Under the pieces are notes generated by a model that made no database searches, had not been told where the DNA came from, and was given only the letters and a program-made list of their open reading frames with translations. The translations under genes were made by a program, and so were the position numbers. 64,000 bases of DNA from the NCBI GenBank assembly GCA_947648875.1, contig CANSPM010000001.1:98987-162986 (forward strand), written 5' to 3'. Below, piece by piece: positions 1 to 8,680 of the stretch; the first letter of the stretch is position 1; every line of letters begins with the position of its first letter. The stretch comes from an uncultured Lachnospiraceae bacterium. GTDB taxonomy: Bacteria > Bacillota > Clostridia > Lachnospirales > Lachnospiraceae.

Positions 1-171
1 AAACGTCTGATTCATGCCAGCGAGGAACTGGTACAGGGAAGGAGTCTGACCGAAGCCTGGCAGAATGCGGGATTTACGGACTATTCCTCCTTTCTGAGAA
101 ATTTCAAGAAAGCCTTTGGAGTTTCACCGGGGAGATATCGGGAACAGATCCCCCAGTCCCTGGTTCTCTAA
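1..171 (+). CDS. AraC-family transcriptional regulator, C-terminal end (partial)
   Basis: The open frame runs in from the left edge and stops at TAA 169-171, so only the last 56 residues are visible. They form the end of an AraC-type double helix-turn-helix: a recognition-helix region (AGFTDYSSFLRNFKKAFG) followed by the family's typical SPGRYR motif. Such proteins are sugar, stress or two-component regulators; the effector or receiver part lies outside the window, so the specific role cannot be given. It is followed by a separate promoter, so the next gene is probably not co-transcribed with it. Confidence 0.85.
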   Translation, partial: KRLIHASEELVQGRSLTEAWQNAGFTDYSSFLRNFKKAFGVSPGRYREQIPQSLVL

Positions 172-181
172 AAAAAGACTG

Positions 182-210
182 TGGACATTTCAAATAGAAT
201 ATTGTAAAAT
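182..210 (+). promoter_or_regulatory. Sigma-A type promoter for the Hpt gene
   Basis: A -35 box TGGACA (182-187), a 17-bp spacer and a -10 box TAAAAT (205-210) lie about 70 bp upstream of the Hpt start codon. Read from sequence only. Confidence 0.5.
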
Positions 211-278
211 ATAGGCGGTGCCATATCAGACGAATATTACAGACCAGTGGGTCTAAAGTGGGTAGAAGGGGAGGTCAT

Positions 279-641
279 ATGACGACGAAGGAATGCTATG
301 AATTGATGGGGGCGGACTATGAGGATGTGCTGGGACGCCTGATGATGGAGAAGCTGGTCAAGAAATTTTTGTATAAGTTTGCGGATGCCAAAGATATGGA
401 AGATTTGAAGTCTTCCCTGGCGGCAAAAGATTATGAAACGGCCTTCCGCATGGCACATAATTTAAAAGGGGTATGCGCGAATCTGAGTATTACGAAGCTG
501 GGAGCATCCAGTTCCGAATTGTGTGAGGAACTCAGAGGGGGTTGCAATACCGACAGAGTAGAGCCCTTGCTGGCCGTGGTATTGGAGGATTACGACGCGA
601 CACTGGCCGCTATCAGACAATTGCAGGCGTCGGAGGGCTGA
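279..641 (+). CDS. Hpt (histidine phosphotransfer) domain protein
   Basis: A single-domain protein of 120 residues. It carries the Hpt signature AHNLKGVCANL, with His60 as the expected phosphorylated residue and the conserved Lys-Gly three positions later, inside a predicted four-helix bundle. Hpt proteins relay phosphate between a hybrid histidine kinase and a response regulator in the cytoplasm. The ATG at 279 is chosen because AGGGGAGG lies just upstream; a GTG at 258 is possible but has no ribosome binding site. The next gene encodes a receiver-HD-GYP protein, a likely phosphate acceptor (inference). No kinase is encoded in the visible part. Confidence 0.85.
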   Translation: MTTKECYELMGADYEDVLGRLMMEKLVKKFLYKFADAKDMEDLKSSLAAKDYETAFRMAHNLKGVCANLSITKLGASSSELCEELRGGCNTDRVEPLLAVVLEDYDATLAAIRQLQASEG

Positions 642-665
642 TATGTAAGGGGGCGGGAAACTTTG

Positions 666-848
666 GCGGATGCGCCCTCGCAGCTGAGAAATTTCCCCCA
701 GGCGGGCTCTGTAGCACGGGGGCGGAACGCAAAATAAGAAAAACAGTCTCGGAATGTAAGGAGTCAGGATAATCTGCGGATGCGCCCTTTACAGCTGCGT
801 ATTTTTCCGTAGGAAGGTCCTGTAGTGCAGAGACGGAATTTTAATAAG
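666..848 (+). repeat. Two imperfect 73-bp direct repeats in the leader of the HD-GYP gene
   Basis: Copies at 666-738 and 776-848 both begin GCGGATGCGCCCT, contain a CAGCTG core, share CTGTAG and CGGAA blocks and end in AATAAG. They have equal length and a period of 110 bp. Related but more diverged or inverted pieces occur at 8530-8639 and near 9600. Function unknown; they may be intergenic repeat elements or RNA structure in the leader. Confidence 0.55.
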
Positions 849-867
849 GAAGGATTAAAAACGCAAT

Positions 868-1971
868 ATGGGCAATACGGTTTTAGTAGTGGACGATATG
901 GAGATCAACCGGGAGATTCTGAGAGAAATTCTCAGTGAAGAATATCCGGTGGAGACAGCGGAGGATGGCTGCAAGGCCTTGCGGATTATTGAGGAGAGGC
1001 ATGAGGAACTGGCAGTGGTGCTGCTGGATCTGATGATGCCTGAGATGGACGGATTTGCGGTGCTGGAGGTGATGAAGGAGAAGGGATGGTTTGATAAGGT
1101 CCCGGTGTTGATCATCAGCGGCGAGACCTCTGTCAAGGCGGAGAGGAAATGTTTTGACTATCACATTTCCGATTTTATCCGCAAGCCCTTTGACAATGCT
1201 CTCGTGAAAAAGAGAGTGGGCAATGTGGTGAACCTGTTCCACTATCAGCGGAATCTGGAAGACAAGGTGCATGAGCAGACCAGGACCCTGCGGGAACAGA
1301 ATGAACTGTTGCGGTTTCAGGCCGACAAGCTGAAAAAGAGCAACACAAACATTATAGAAATTCTGGGTACGGTGGTGGAGTACCGTGATTTTGAGAGCGG
1401 CGAGCATATTAACCGCGTCAAGGGATATACCCGTATACTGGCAGAGCGCCTGGCCAAGGAGTATCCGGAGTATGGGCTTGATCAGGATAAGATTGATGTG
1501 ATTGTCTCGGCCAGCGCACTGCATGATGTGGGTAAAATAGCCATTCCCGACAATATTCTGTTAAAGCCGGGCAAACTCACCAACGAAGAGTTTGCCTGCA
1601 TGAAGACCCATACTACCAGAGGGGGCGAAATTTTGCAGAATATCCGGAACGCCTGGGACGATGAGTACGGTAAGATCAGTTATCAGATTTGCCGTCATCA
1701 TCATGAGAAGTTTGACGGGCGGGGATATCCGGACGGACTGGTGGGAGACGAGATCCCCATTGCCGCCCAGATCGTTTCCATTGCGGATGTATACGACGCG
1801 CTGGTCAACGAGCGGGTCTATAAGGACGCGTTTCCCAAGGAGGAGGCGTTCCGCATGATAACAGAGGGGGAGTGCGGAAAGTTCAACCCCAGGTTGCTGG
1901 AGTGTTTTCGCATAGAGCGCAAGGCATTTGAGGACTTAAAGATATCCTACGATCATATGGAAAATAAGTAA
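868..1971 (+). CDS. Response regulator with HD-GYP domain (probable c-di-GMP phosphodiesterase)
   Basis: A protein of 367 residues. Residues 1-120 are a CheY-like receiver with acidic pair D9/D10, phospho-acceptor D54 in LLDLMMPEMDG and the KPF lysine. A helical, probably coiled-coil linker (about 125-160) leads into an HD-GYP hydrolase domain with H219-D220 (LHDVGKIAIPD) and HHHEKFDGRGYPDG (G286-Y287-P288). Such RpfG-like proteins typically linearise cyclic di-GMP when the receiver is phosphorylated. The metal-binding HD and the GYP motif both look intact, so an active enzyme is expected. It lies 226 bp after the Hpt gene, suggesting a phosphorelay controlling c-di-GMP. Ribosome binding site AAGGA upstream of ATG 868. 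Confidence 0.9.
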   Translation: MGNTVLVVDDMEINREILREILSEEYPVETAEDGCKALRIIEERHEELAVVLLDLMMPEMDGFAVLEVMKEKGWFDKVPVLIISGETSVKAERKCFDYHISDFIRKPFDNALVKKRVGNVVNLFHYQRNLEDKVHEQTRTLREQNELLRFQADKLKKSNTNIIEILGTVVEYRDFESGEHINRVKGYTRILAERLAKEYPEYGLDQDKIDVIVSASALHDVGKIAIPDNILLKPGKLTNEEFACMKTHTTRGGEILQNIRNAWDDEYGKISYQICRHHHEKFDGRGYPDGLVGDEIPIAAQIVSIADVYDALVNERVYKDAFPKEEAFRMITEGECGKFNPRLLECFRIERKAFEDLKISYDHMENK

Positions 1972-1984
1972 TGCCGAAAGTGTG

Positions 1985-2024
1985 AAAGAGGGGGAGTCTC
2001 CTGCCTGGGGATATCCTCTTTTTT
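1985..2024 (+). terminator. Rho-independent terminator after the HD-GYP gene
   Basis: AAAGAGG (1985-1991) pairs with CCTCTTT (2015-2021) and runs into a T tract. Confidence 0.6.
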
Positions 2025-2163
2025 GCTCTTTATACCACAGCATACCCGGAAAAGTTCTGATCCCTGACCGAGGCTTGTGGACCGGGGAACCGGAGATATG
2101 TTTTATACAGAGAATGAAATTGTGGCATACTATGACGGAAGAAGCGATATGCGGAGAGAAAAG

Positions 2164-3156
2164 ATGGACGGAATCAGAAAAGAGCATAACTGCCAGGTGA
2201 GAATGGCATATGACAAAGTGCAGGCGGTGCTGCGGGAAGTAAGGAATGTGGTAAGAGGTAAGGACGACTGTGTGGAAAAGGCATTTTCCGCCATATTGGC
2301 CGGGGGGCATATTTTGATCGAGGATGTGCCGGGGGTGGGCAAGACTACCCTGGCGGTAGCTTTCTCCCATGCTCTGGCGCTGGAAAACCACAGAGTACAG
2401 TTTACGCCGGATGTACAGCCCTCTGATATACTGGGTTTTTCCATGTACAACAAGGACTTGGGTACTTTTTCCTATCATCCCGGCCCCGTTATGTGTAATC
2501 TTTTTCTGGCGGATGAGATTAACCGAACCTCTCCCAAGACACAGTCGGCGCTGCTGGAGGTCATGGAGGAGGGCTGTGTCACCGTAGACGGCGAGAGTCA
2601 TCCGGTGCCTGCGCCGTTTATTGTGATGGCAACCCAGAATCCCAAGGGCAGCGCGGGCACACAGTTGCTGCCGGACTCCCAGCTGGACCGCTTTATGATC
2701 AGTATGCGCATGGGCTATCCGGATCTGATAGACGAAATTGAGATCGCCAAGGGCAGGAGTCAGCGCGACCGTTTAAAGGAGACTTCGCGGGTGCTTTCAG
2801 CCGAGGATTTGCTGGCATTGCAGAGTCTGGTAGAGCGGGTATTTATCCACGACAATATCTATAAATATATTGTGCGTCTGGTGGAGGCTACCCGTCAGAA
2901 CAGTTATGTGGAACTTGGGGTCAGTCCCAGAGGAACCATCGCCTGTACTCGTATGGTCAGGGCCAGGGCTTTTATACAGGGCAGGAATTATGTGATTCCG
3001 GAGGACGTGGCGGCAATATTTCCGGATGTGGCGGGGCATCGGCTCCAACTGGGGACCAGGGCCCGCGTGGCCCATGTGACGGCGGAAACCGTGCTGGAAC
3101 ATATTCTGCTACAGGAGAAACAGCCGGTATCTTATAGGAAGAATCAGGGGGAATGA
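2164..3156 (+). CDS. MoxR-family AAA+ ATPase
   Basis: A protein of 330 residues from the preferred ATG at 2164, which has GGAGAG six bases upstream; in-frame starts at 2077 (GTG) and 2098 (ATG) would add 29 and 22 residues. Walker A is EDVPGVGKTT (K60), Walker B is LADEINRTSPKTQSALLEVM, followed by the sensor ATQNP motif and a C-terminal lid (VSPRGTIACTRMVRARA) typical of MoxR. MoxR ATPases act as chaperones that mature or insert metal centres and partner proteins, generally together with DUF58 proteins. Here the stop codon overlaps the start of a DUF58 gene, and a transglutaminase gene follows, the common three-gene arrangement. The substrate is unknown. Confidence 0.92.
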   Translation: MDGIRKEHNCQVRMAYDKVQAVLREVRNVVRGKDDCVEKAFSAILAGGHILIEDVPGVGKTTLAVAFSHALALENHRVQFTPDVQPSDILGFSMYNKDLGTFSYHPGPVMCNLFLADEINRTSPKTQSALLEVMEEGCVTVDGESHPVPAPFIVMATQNPKGSAGTQLLPDSQLDRFMISMRMGYPDLIDEIEIAKGRSQRDRLKETSRVLSAEDLLALQSLVERVFIHDNIYKYIVRLVEATRQNSYVELGVSPRGTIACTRMVRARAFIQGRNYVIPEDVAAIFPDVAGHRLQLGTRARVAHVTAETVLEHILLQEKQPVSYRKNQGE

Positions 3157-4238
3157 TGATTCGTTTTCTTTTGGGGCTGCTGGGGGCGGCAGGGGGATTA
3201 TATATTGCGTCTTTATACGAGAACAGTTCCATCGCGCTGCTTGGCTGTACCCATATGTTTCTGATGGCGCTTTCCTTTTTCTATATTCTGTATGAAATGG
3301 AAAGTGTAAGGATTACACTGGACATGCCGCCCGTCATGGCGGATCAGGGGGAGTCGGTCCATATTCGGCTCCGGGTAAAGCGCCGATATCGGGGCTGTTG
3401 CGGTATTATAAGGGTACAGGTGGCAGTGGTTCGGAAAGATCTGCGCTCCGCCACAAGGCATAAGTGGCTGCGGATGGAGAGTGGTTTGGAGTCGGCGGAC
3501 TGCTTCCTGTCCATCGCGGAGCCGGGCAGCTATGAAATTTTGCTGCGACGGGTGAGAGTCTATGATTTGACGGGATTGTTCTGCCTGGAACAGCGCAGAG
3601 CAGTCAGAGGGGAGAGGGCTTCACTGGGGGTGCTTCCCAGAATCTATCCTATGGGGATTTCTCTTTCTGAGGCTGTACGCGGTTTTGTAGGAGAAGCGGA
3701 AATGTATGACTCTGTGCGAAGCGGCACGGATGCAAGTGAGACCTTGCAGCTGCGTCCTTTTCGGGATGGAGACGAACTGAGGAACATTCACTGGAAGCTC
3801 AGTGCCAAGGAGGGTGAACTGATTGTCAGGGAAAACAGTATGCCCAAGGGCTGCGCGGTGTCAGTGCTGGTGGAGTCGGTGGCCGTCGGGGGAGAGGCGA
3901 TGCTACAGTGTGTCGCCAGTCTGTCCTTCTGTCTGATGGACCGGGAGTGTCCTCATTATGTGGCCTGGTATAACGATGGCCTACAGGATATCGTGCGGGT
4001 GCGGGTAGACAATGAGGAAAGTTTTTATGAGGCCCAGCTGCGGCTTCTGCGGGAAGGGGGCGCCAAAGGAAAAACGGACATAGTGGCGCGATACCGGGAA
4101 AAATACAGTGGCGAACCGGTGCTGCACCGGATTTATGTGGGAGCAGGTCCCTGCTTTCGAATGGACGACCGGGAGACGCTGCGCTTTAAGTCCTCCTCCC
4201 TGGAGAGGGAACTGGGGGGAGTAGAGTTGACGCTGTAG
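3153..4238 (+). CDS. DUF58 domain-containing membrane protein
   Basis: A protein of 361 residues that starts at ATG 3153 inside the ATGA overlap with the MoxR stop codon, so translation is probably coupled. Two hydrophobic segments occupy about residues 3-45; the remainder is soluble. The DUF58 hallmark FRDGDELRNIHWKLSAKEGEL is present at about residues 205-225, with the invariant RxxHWK-type segment. DUF58 proteins are membrane-associated partners of MoxR ATPases, often with a von Willebrand A-like fold. Expected to work with the preceding ATPase and following transglutaminase-like protein; precise function not known. Confidence 0.9.
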   Translation: MMIRFLLGLLGAAGGLYIASLYENSSIALLGCTHMFLMALSFFYILYEMESVRITLDMPPVMADQGESVHIRLRVKRRYRGCCGIIRVQVAVVRKDLRSATRHKWLRMESGLESADCFLSIAEPGSYEILLRRVRVYDLTGLFCLEQRRAVRGERASLGVLPRIYPMGISLSEAVRGFVGEAEMYDSVRSGTDASETLQLRPFRDGDELRNIHWKLSAKEGELIVRENSMPKGCAVSVLVESVAVGGEAMLQCVASLSFCLMDRECPHYVAWYNDGLQDIVRVRVDNEESFYEAQLRLLREGGAKGKTDIVARYREKYSGEPVLHRIYVGAGPCFRMDDRETLRFKSSSLERELGGVELTL

Positions 4239-4272
4239 GGAATATGTGGAACTAAAACAGGAGAGTGATAGG

Positions 4273-6825
4273 ATGGGCAAAAGGCCCCGGGTTAGCTGGC
4301 AGGAGAGTCAGAATGCCGAAAAATCGCAGAACGGGCGGCTGTCAGGAGGGCTTCTGACGCTGTACATTTTGTATGCGGCTTCACTGAGTCTGTTGCTTCT
4401 TTATGCTACGGCGCGGATTTTCGAGGACCGGTTCGGGCCTCTGCTTAAGGAGGGCGGACCTGGATATCTTTGGGTGACCGTGTTGTTGATACCAGTGATT
4501 CTCGTCTGGAATGAGACGCTGTATAACAGGGGCAAGAACAGGCTGCGTCTGGTGGGCAGTCTGGTGCTGCTGGCAATGGCTCTGCTTGGCGCCTGGCATT
4601 ATTACCGGGAATGTGTCTGGCAGCTGGTCAGGGGCTGTTCGGGGCTGGTTCAGCGTTATCTGGATGCCTGGAACAGTTATTATCTGACTTCCCTGAGCAT
4701 AGAGCAGGCACTCCGGGGAGGCAGAGCGGAGGAGCAGTTGGCCGAAGCGATGCTGCTTGCCGTGGGAATGATCCTTTTACAGACTTTTTCCGCCATGCTG
4801 CGAAAGAGGTCTGTTCTGCTTCTTATGCCGGTGGCCGTGCTGGCGGCGGAGATGATGGTGGGGCTGACTCCCGGGGCAGGTGGGATGGTCTGCCTGTTTG
4901 TCGCGGGGGTGCTGGGGCTGCATCTGGACCGTCACAGAAGATTTCGGGCGGCTCCGTCGTTGGCGCTGGCGGGCCTGATGGTTCTGCTGCTGTCGGTGAA
5001 CGCGGTATTGTTGGAAGAACCTGTATCCCGGATTCTTCTGACACATGATCGACTACAGGATTTTCAACACCGGATGGAGCGGGGAATCCGGGAGTATGAC
5101 TGGCAGGCCCTGCTTAAGTCCCACAGAGAGGAAAGGCTGGACAATCGGAAGCCCGAATATACGCAGAAGGAGGTGTTGACCATTACGGTCAGCCAATTGC
5201 CGGCCAATAATCTGTATCTTCGGGGTTATTATGGAACAGAATATCAAGATGGCTCCTGGGACGCGGGAGGGAAGGACTTTGAGAGAGCCTGCCGCCGATA
5301 TGGCATGGGCGGTGGGGAAGGGACATGGTTGCTGGCCGGGCTTGCTAGTTCTGCCAGGGCCTCAATACCCAGAGTACAATATGTACTGGAATACACAGGG
5401 CGGCGCGGCAGGGCGGCCTATCTGCCCTATGAGGCGGATCTGGAGACGGTCGGGGACGATTGTAAGGTCGGCGGCGACTATTTGGTGGAGAAACTTTGGA
5501 GTCTGGAAAGTCTGACGTTTGAGGGATTTGTGCCCGGCAGTCTGGTCTTACAGAATAGCGGGAACGAAAATTTGGATGTTCAAAGTTTCTATTCGTGGTA
5601 TAATGCGTATGTTGAGGAGCATTATCTGGAAGTCCCGGGAGAGTTGCCGGAACTGACCGGAACAGTCAATTTTCTTTTGCGGTCAGATGCCTGCATGGAA
5701 GCGAAGGAGGAACTGAAAAATGCGGAGGTGGTGGGGCGAAACCTGGCCAGGTTGACGCTTGGCAATCTGGTGGCAGAGGAATTGCGTGCCCGTGCCCGCT
5801 ACAATATAGATCCAGGCAATCTGCCCAGGGGGGTAGACCCGGTGGAATACTTTCTGGGAGAGAACAGGCAGGGGTATTGTATGCACTTTGCTACGGCGGG
5901 AGCGCTGATTCTGCGGCAGCTGGGAGTGCCGGCCAGATATGTGTCGGGCTATGTGGTGCCCCCCGATCAGTTTAGGAAGACTTCGGAGGGGCACATGGCC
6001 AGCGTGAAGGACGACGCTGCCCATGCCTGGGTAGAGATCTGGCTGGAGCAGGTGGGCTGGGTGCCGGTGGAAATGACACCGGGCTATGGAGAGGCGGGAG
6101 ATGTGCTGGCGATGCCGTCATCCGGGGAGCCGGAGAGTCCCGGCCCGGACGGACAAGGGGATTGGGAACCGGATCCTTTTGATGACATGGGGATACAGGA
6201 TGTGGGGATGCCGCCGATTTCTTCCATAGAGCCGTCAAATTCTGCACAGGACAAGGTACGGGGAGAGGAAGCGTCGGGAAGCACAGGGCCGGATCTTCTG
6301 ACCACTGGTCTCCAAAGTCCGGAGGACTCCCATGAGGAGGAGGGATGGGGATTTGCCGGAGAAGGCGGCTGGGCTGTCTTTGGACAGAACGGCAGTCTGC
6401 GGGTGAGCCATGTGTTTTTTGCGATTCTGGGTATATCGGCGGTATTCTGCCTGGCGTGGCTGGCCGTTTTTTGTCTACTGCGCCGCAGAACTGCCTGGTG
6501 GGAGAAGGTCAGGGCAGATATGGAGAAAGGCAGTGCCAGGCGCGCAGTGAAAGTACTTAACGGAAGATTGTATAAACGGCTGAAACGAAGACGGGCGGGC
6601 ATTTTGGTTTTGGGATCGGATCGGGAGTATCTGGTGGCGCTGTGTCGGCAGTATCCCCGGATATCGCGGGAAGATTGGGAAGATTATCTGGAAGTCGTGC
6701 AGAAAGCCGTCTATTCTCACGAAGAGATCAGTCCCAAGCAGGCGAGAAGCTGCTATGACCTGTTAAGGCGAACGGGAGCTTATGGGGGGCGTCTGATCTG
6801 TGACGCACATAAGAAGGGACAATAA
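4273..6825 (+). CDS. Multispanning membrane protein with transglutaminase-like domain (TgpA type)
   Basis: A protein of about 850 residues; ATG 4273 is preferred because AGGAGAG precedes it, although GTG 4246 is in frame. The N-terminal 250 residues contain about six membrane segments, then comes a large extracytoplasmic region with a transglutaminase-like core: Cys536 (GYCMHFATAGAL), His584 (AHAWVEIWLE) and an acidic Glu600 (PVEMTPGYG) at the place of the usual Asp. A Pro/Ser/Gly/Glu-rich linker, one further membrane helix (about residues 710-735) and a cytoplasmic DUF4129-like tail follow. This architecture is usual downstream of MoxR-DUF58. Possible role in cell-surface protein processing or cross-linking (inference). 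Confidence 0.9.
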   Translation: MGKRPRVSWQESQNAEKSQNGRLSGGLLTLYILYAASLSLLLLYATARIFEDRFGPLLKEGGPGYLWVTVLLIPVILVWNETLYNRGKNRLRLVGSLVLLAMALLGAWHYYRECVWQLVRGCSGLVQRYLDAWNSYYLTSLSIEQALRGGRAEEQLAEAMLLAVGMILLQTFSAMLRKRSVLLLMPVAVLAAEMMVGLTPGAGGMVCLFVAGVLGLHLDRHRRFRAAPSLALAGLMVLLLSVNAVLLEEPVSRILLTHDRLQDFQHRMERGIREYDWQALLKSHREERLDNRKPEYTQKEVLTITVSQLPANNLYLRGYYGTEYQDGSWDAGGKDFERACRRYGMGGGEGTWLLAGLASSARASIPRVQYVLEYTGRRGRAAYLPYEADLETVGDDCKVGGDYLVEKLWSLESLTFEGFVPGSLVLQNSGNENLDVQSFYSWYNAYVEEHYLEVPGELPELTGTVNFLLRSDACMEAKEELKNAEVVGRNLARLTLGNLVAEELRARARYNIDPGNLPRGVDPVEYFLGENRQGYCMHFATAGALILRQLGVPARYVSGYVVPPDQFRKTSEGHMASVKDDAAHAWVEIWLEQVGWVPVEMTPGYGEAGDVLAMPSSGEPESPGPDGQGDWEPDPFDDMGIQDVGMPPISSIEPSNSAQDKVRGEEASGSTGPDLLTTGLQSPEDSHEEEGWGFAGEGGWAVFGQNGSLRVSHVFFAILGISAVFCLAWLAVFCLLRRRTAWWEKVRADMEKGSARRAVKVLNGRLYKRLKRRRAGILVLGSDREYLVALCRQYPRISREDWEDYLEVVQKAVYSHEEISPKQARSCYDLLRRTGAYGGRLICDAHKKGQ

Positions 6826-6857
6826 GAGACATTATAAAGTAAAAACAGGAGGAAACT

Positions 6858-8447
6858 TTGCGTAATCAGGATAAATATGAAGAGAGAGCGGAGTCTGTAC
6901 GGATGGCGGACCTGGAGGAAATGTCAGAGGATGGAGAGCGCATGGCTATAGAGGAGATGGAAGTCCTGGAAAGGCAGAGGGTACAGCGCAGAAGGGAACG
7001 TATGGCAGTCATGCGTCAGAGGAAACGGCGACAGGAACTGCTTCGTCGTTGGTCACTGCTGGTTGCCGCAGGGGGCATTGTGGTGGTGCTGGCAGTCTGG
7101 GGCTTAGTCCGTCTGGCGGGAAGCGGGCCGGCGAACGGGGATACGTCCGGTGGAGAAAGTCAGGGAAGTGAACAGACAAGCGGGGATACGTCCGGTGGAG
7201 AAAGGCAGGGAAGTGAACAGACAAGCGGGGATACGTCCGGTGGAGAAAGTCAGGGAAGTGAACAGACAAGCGGGGATACGTCCGGCGAAGAAAGCCAGGG
7301 AAGTGAACAGACAAGCGGGGATATATCCGGCGGAGAAAGGCAGGGAAGTGAACAGACAAGCGGGGATATATCCGGCGGAGAAAGCCAGGGAAGTGAACAG
7401 ACAAGCGTGGATACCTCTGACGGAGAAAGCGTGGAAAGTAGACTAGGGGAACAGACGGAAGATTTGCTTGCGGCGGGGACCGGGAAGGGCAGACAACATA
7501 CGCCGCCGGGGAAAGGGAAATCTGCGGAAGAGAATCTGCCGATAGAATCGCATCCTGCGGAGGATCCGGCGGAGGGGAATCAACCAGGGGATGCAGGGCA
7601 GAGAGGAGAGGCCTTTGCGTTCAGCCCCTGTACCTCGGAACACACGGCGGCCTTCCCGCAGGAGGGAAGAGGGGTTTACAGCACCAACGGCATACTGATA
7701 GATGTGGAGACGCAGGAAATTCTGGCCTGCCGGGACCCTTATACACGCATCAACCCGGCATCTATGACGAAGATTCTCACTTTGCTGGTAGCCGTAGAGC
7801 ATGTGGAAGACTGGGGGGACACCTTTACCATGACTGCAGAGATTGCGGATTACACCTATCGACACGATTGCAGCGTAGTGGGTTTTGGCGTGGGTGAAGC
7901 GGTGACGGTGGAGGATCTGCTCTACGGTACCATTCTGCCCTCCGGCGCGGACGCCGCCATGGCGCTGGCTGAGTATGTGGCGGGTTCCCAGGAGGCTTTT
8001 GTGGAGATGATGAATCAGAAGCTGGAGCAGTTGGGAATGTCGGACAGCGCCCATTTTACCAACTGTGTGGGGCTGTATGATGAGAATCACTACTGTACGG
8101 TATATGATATGGCGTTAATTCTCAAGGCGGCCACGGACAATGAACTGTGCCGCAGAGTCATGTCGGCCCGCAAATATACAACTTCGTTTGTCACAAAGGA
8201 CTGGCCGGAAGGGATTATGCTGTCTAACCTGTTCTTGCGGCGCATTGAGGATAAAGACACGCACGGGGAGGTGTTATGCGCCAAGACAGGTTATGTGGAT
8301 CAGTCCGGCAGCTGTGCTGCCAGCCTGGCCACGGACAATGGGGGACGGGAGTATATCTGTGTTACCACTGGCTCCATAAGCAGCTGGGCCTGTATCTATG
8401 ACCATGTGGAAATCTATCAGACGTTCCTGCCCCCGGTGCAGGAATAG
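6858..8447 (+). CDS. Membrane-anchored D-alanyl-D-alanine carboxypeptidase (peptidase S11) with Ser/Gly/Gln repeat linker
   Basis: A protein of 529 residues that begins at TTG 6858, supported by AGGAGG at 6847-6852; the next in-frame ATG (6903) has no ribosome binding site. Order: charged cytoplasmic head (1-60), one membrane helix (about 65-88), six copies of a 15-residue repeat (94-183), a degenerate linker, then the S11 penicillin-binding domain (about 270-529). Catalytic motifs are S302-M-T-K305 and K476-T-G478. The second motif reads S362-G-A364 where the family consensus is SxN. The enzyme is expected to trim peptidoglycan pentapeptides outside the membrane, with the repeats acting as a flexible spacer. 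It lies 32 bp after the transglutaminase gene and is probably in the same operon. Confidence 0.9.
   Translation: MRNQDKYEERAESVRMADLEEMSEDGERMAIEEMEVLERQRVQRRRERMAVMRQRKRRQELLRRWSLLVAAGGIVVVLAVWGLVRLAGSGPANGDTSGGESQGSEQTSGDTSGGERQGSEQTSGDTSGGESQGSEQTSGDTSGEESQGSEQTSGDISGGERQGSEQTSGDISGGESQGSEQTSVDTSDGESVESRLGEQTEDLLAAGTGKGRQHTPPGKGKSAEENLPIESHPAEDPAEGNQPGDAGQRGEAFAFSPCTSEHTAAFPQEGRGVYSTNGILIDVETQEILACRDPYTRINPASMTKILTLLVAVEHVEDWGDTFTMTAEIADYTYRHDCSVVGFGVGEAVTVEDLLYGTILPSGADAAMALAEYVAGSQEAFVEMMNQKLEQLGMSDSAHFTNCVGLYDENHYCTVYDMALILKAATDNELCRRVMSARKYTTSFVTKDWPEGIMLSNLFLRRIEDKDTHGEVLCAKTGYVDQSGSCAASLATDNGGREYICVTTGSISSWACIYDHVEIYQTFLPPVQE
7137..7406 (+). repeat. Six tandem 45-bp repeats inside the carboxypeptidase gene
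   Basis: Six in-frame 45-bp units encode variants of GDTSGGESQGSEQTS; a seventh decayed unit follows to about 7430. Units differ by a few substitutions (T/I, S/R, G/E), so the array is likely prone to copy-number change. Confidence 0.95.
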
Positions 8448-8529
8448 AAATCCGGCCAGGCGGATTCAGGGCTTGAGAACGGTACAAACGCATATTTTCG
8501 GACTGCGCGTCGGGTTATATCCAGGCGCT

Positions 8530-8639
8530 GATATGGATTGTCAGCCCGCCTGGGCGGAAATACGCGAAAACCGGGTATGCGCATCATTGTCCGGGGCGAT
8601 GGATTTGTGAGCCTGCGCGGGCGGAAATACGCGGAACTT
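8530..8639. repeat. Two imperfect 43-bp direct repeats between dac and yitT-like genes
   Basis: Units at 8530-8572 and 8596-8639 share GGGCGGAAATACGCG and an upstream ATGGATT. The complement contains CCAGGCGGGCT, also found in the repeat at 666-738, so these may belong to the same family in the opposite orientation. No coding potential was seen here. Confidence 0.5.
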
Positions 8640-8680
8640 ATAGACAGGAGGGTCCGGCAGAGAGACCGGAGTATGGGACC

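Noticed and set aside
1936..2601. Minus-strand frame of 221 codons over the HD-GYP/MoxR junction
   Set aside because: Covers a terminator and the start of the MoxR gene; no motif recognised.
7009..7404. Long minus-strand open frame with regular SVHFPGFLRRTYPRL-type repeats
   Set aside because: It is the mirror of the 45-bp repeats in the carboxypeptidase gene, lacks a ribosome site and resembles no protein family.
7137..7406. Evenly sized tandem repeats that could suggest a CRISPR array
   Set aside because: There are no unique spacers; the units are contiguous, in frame and coding.
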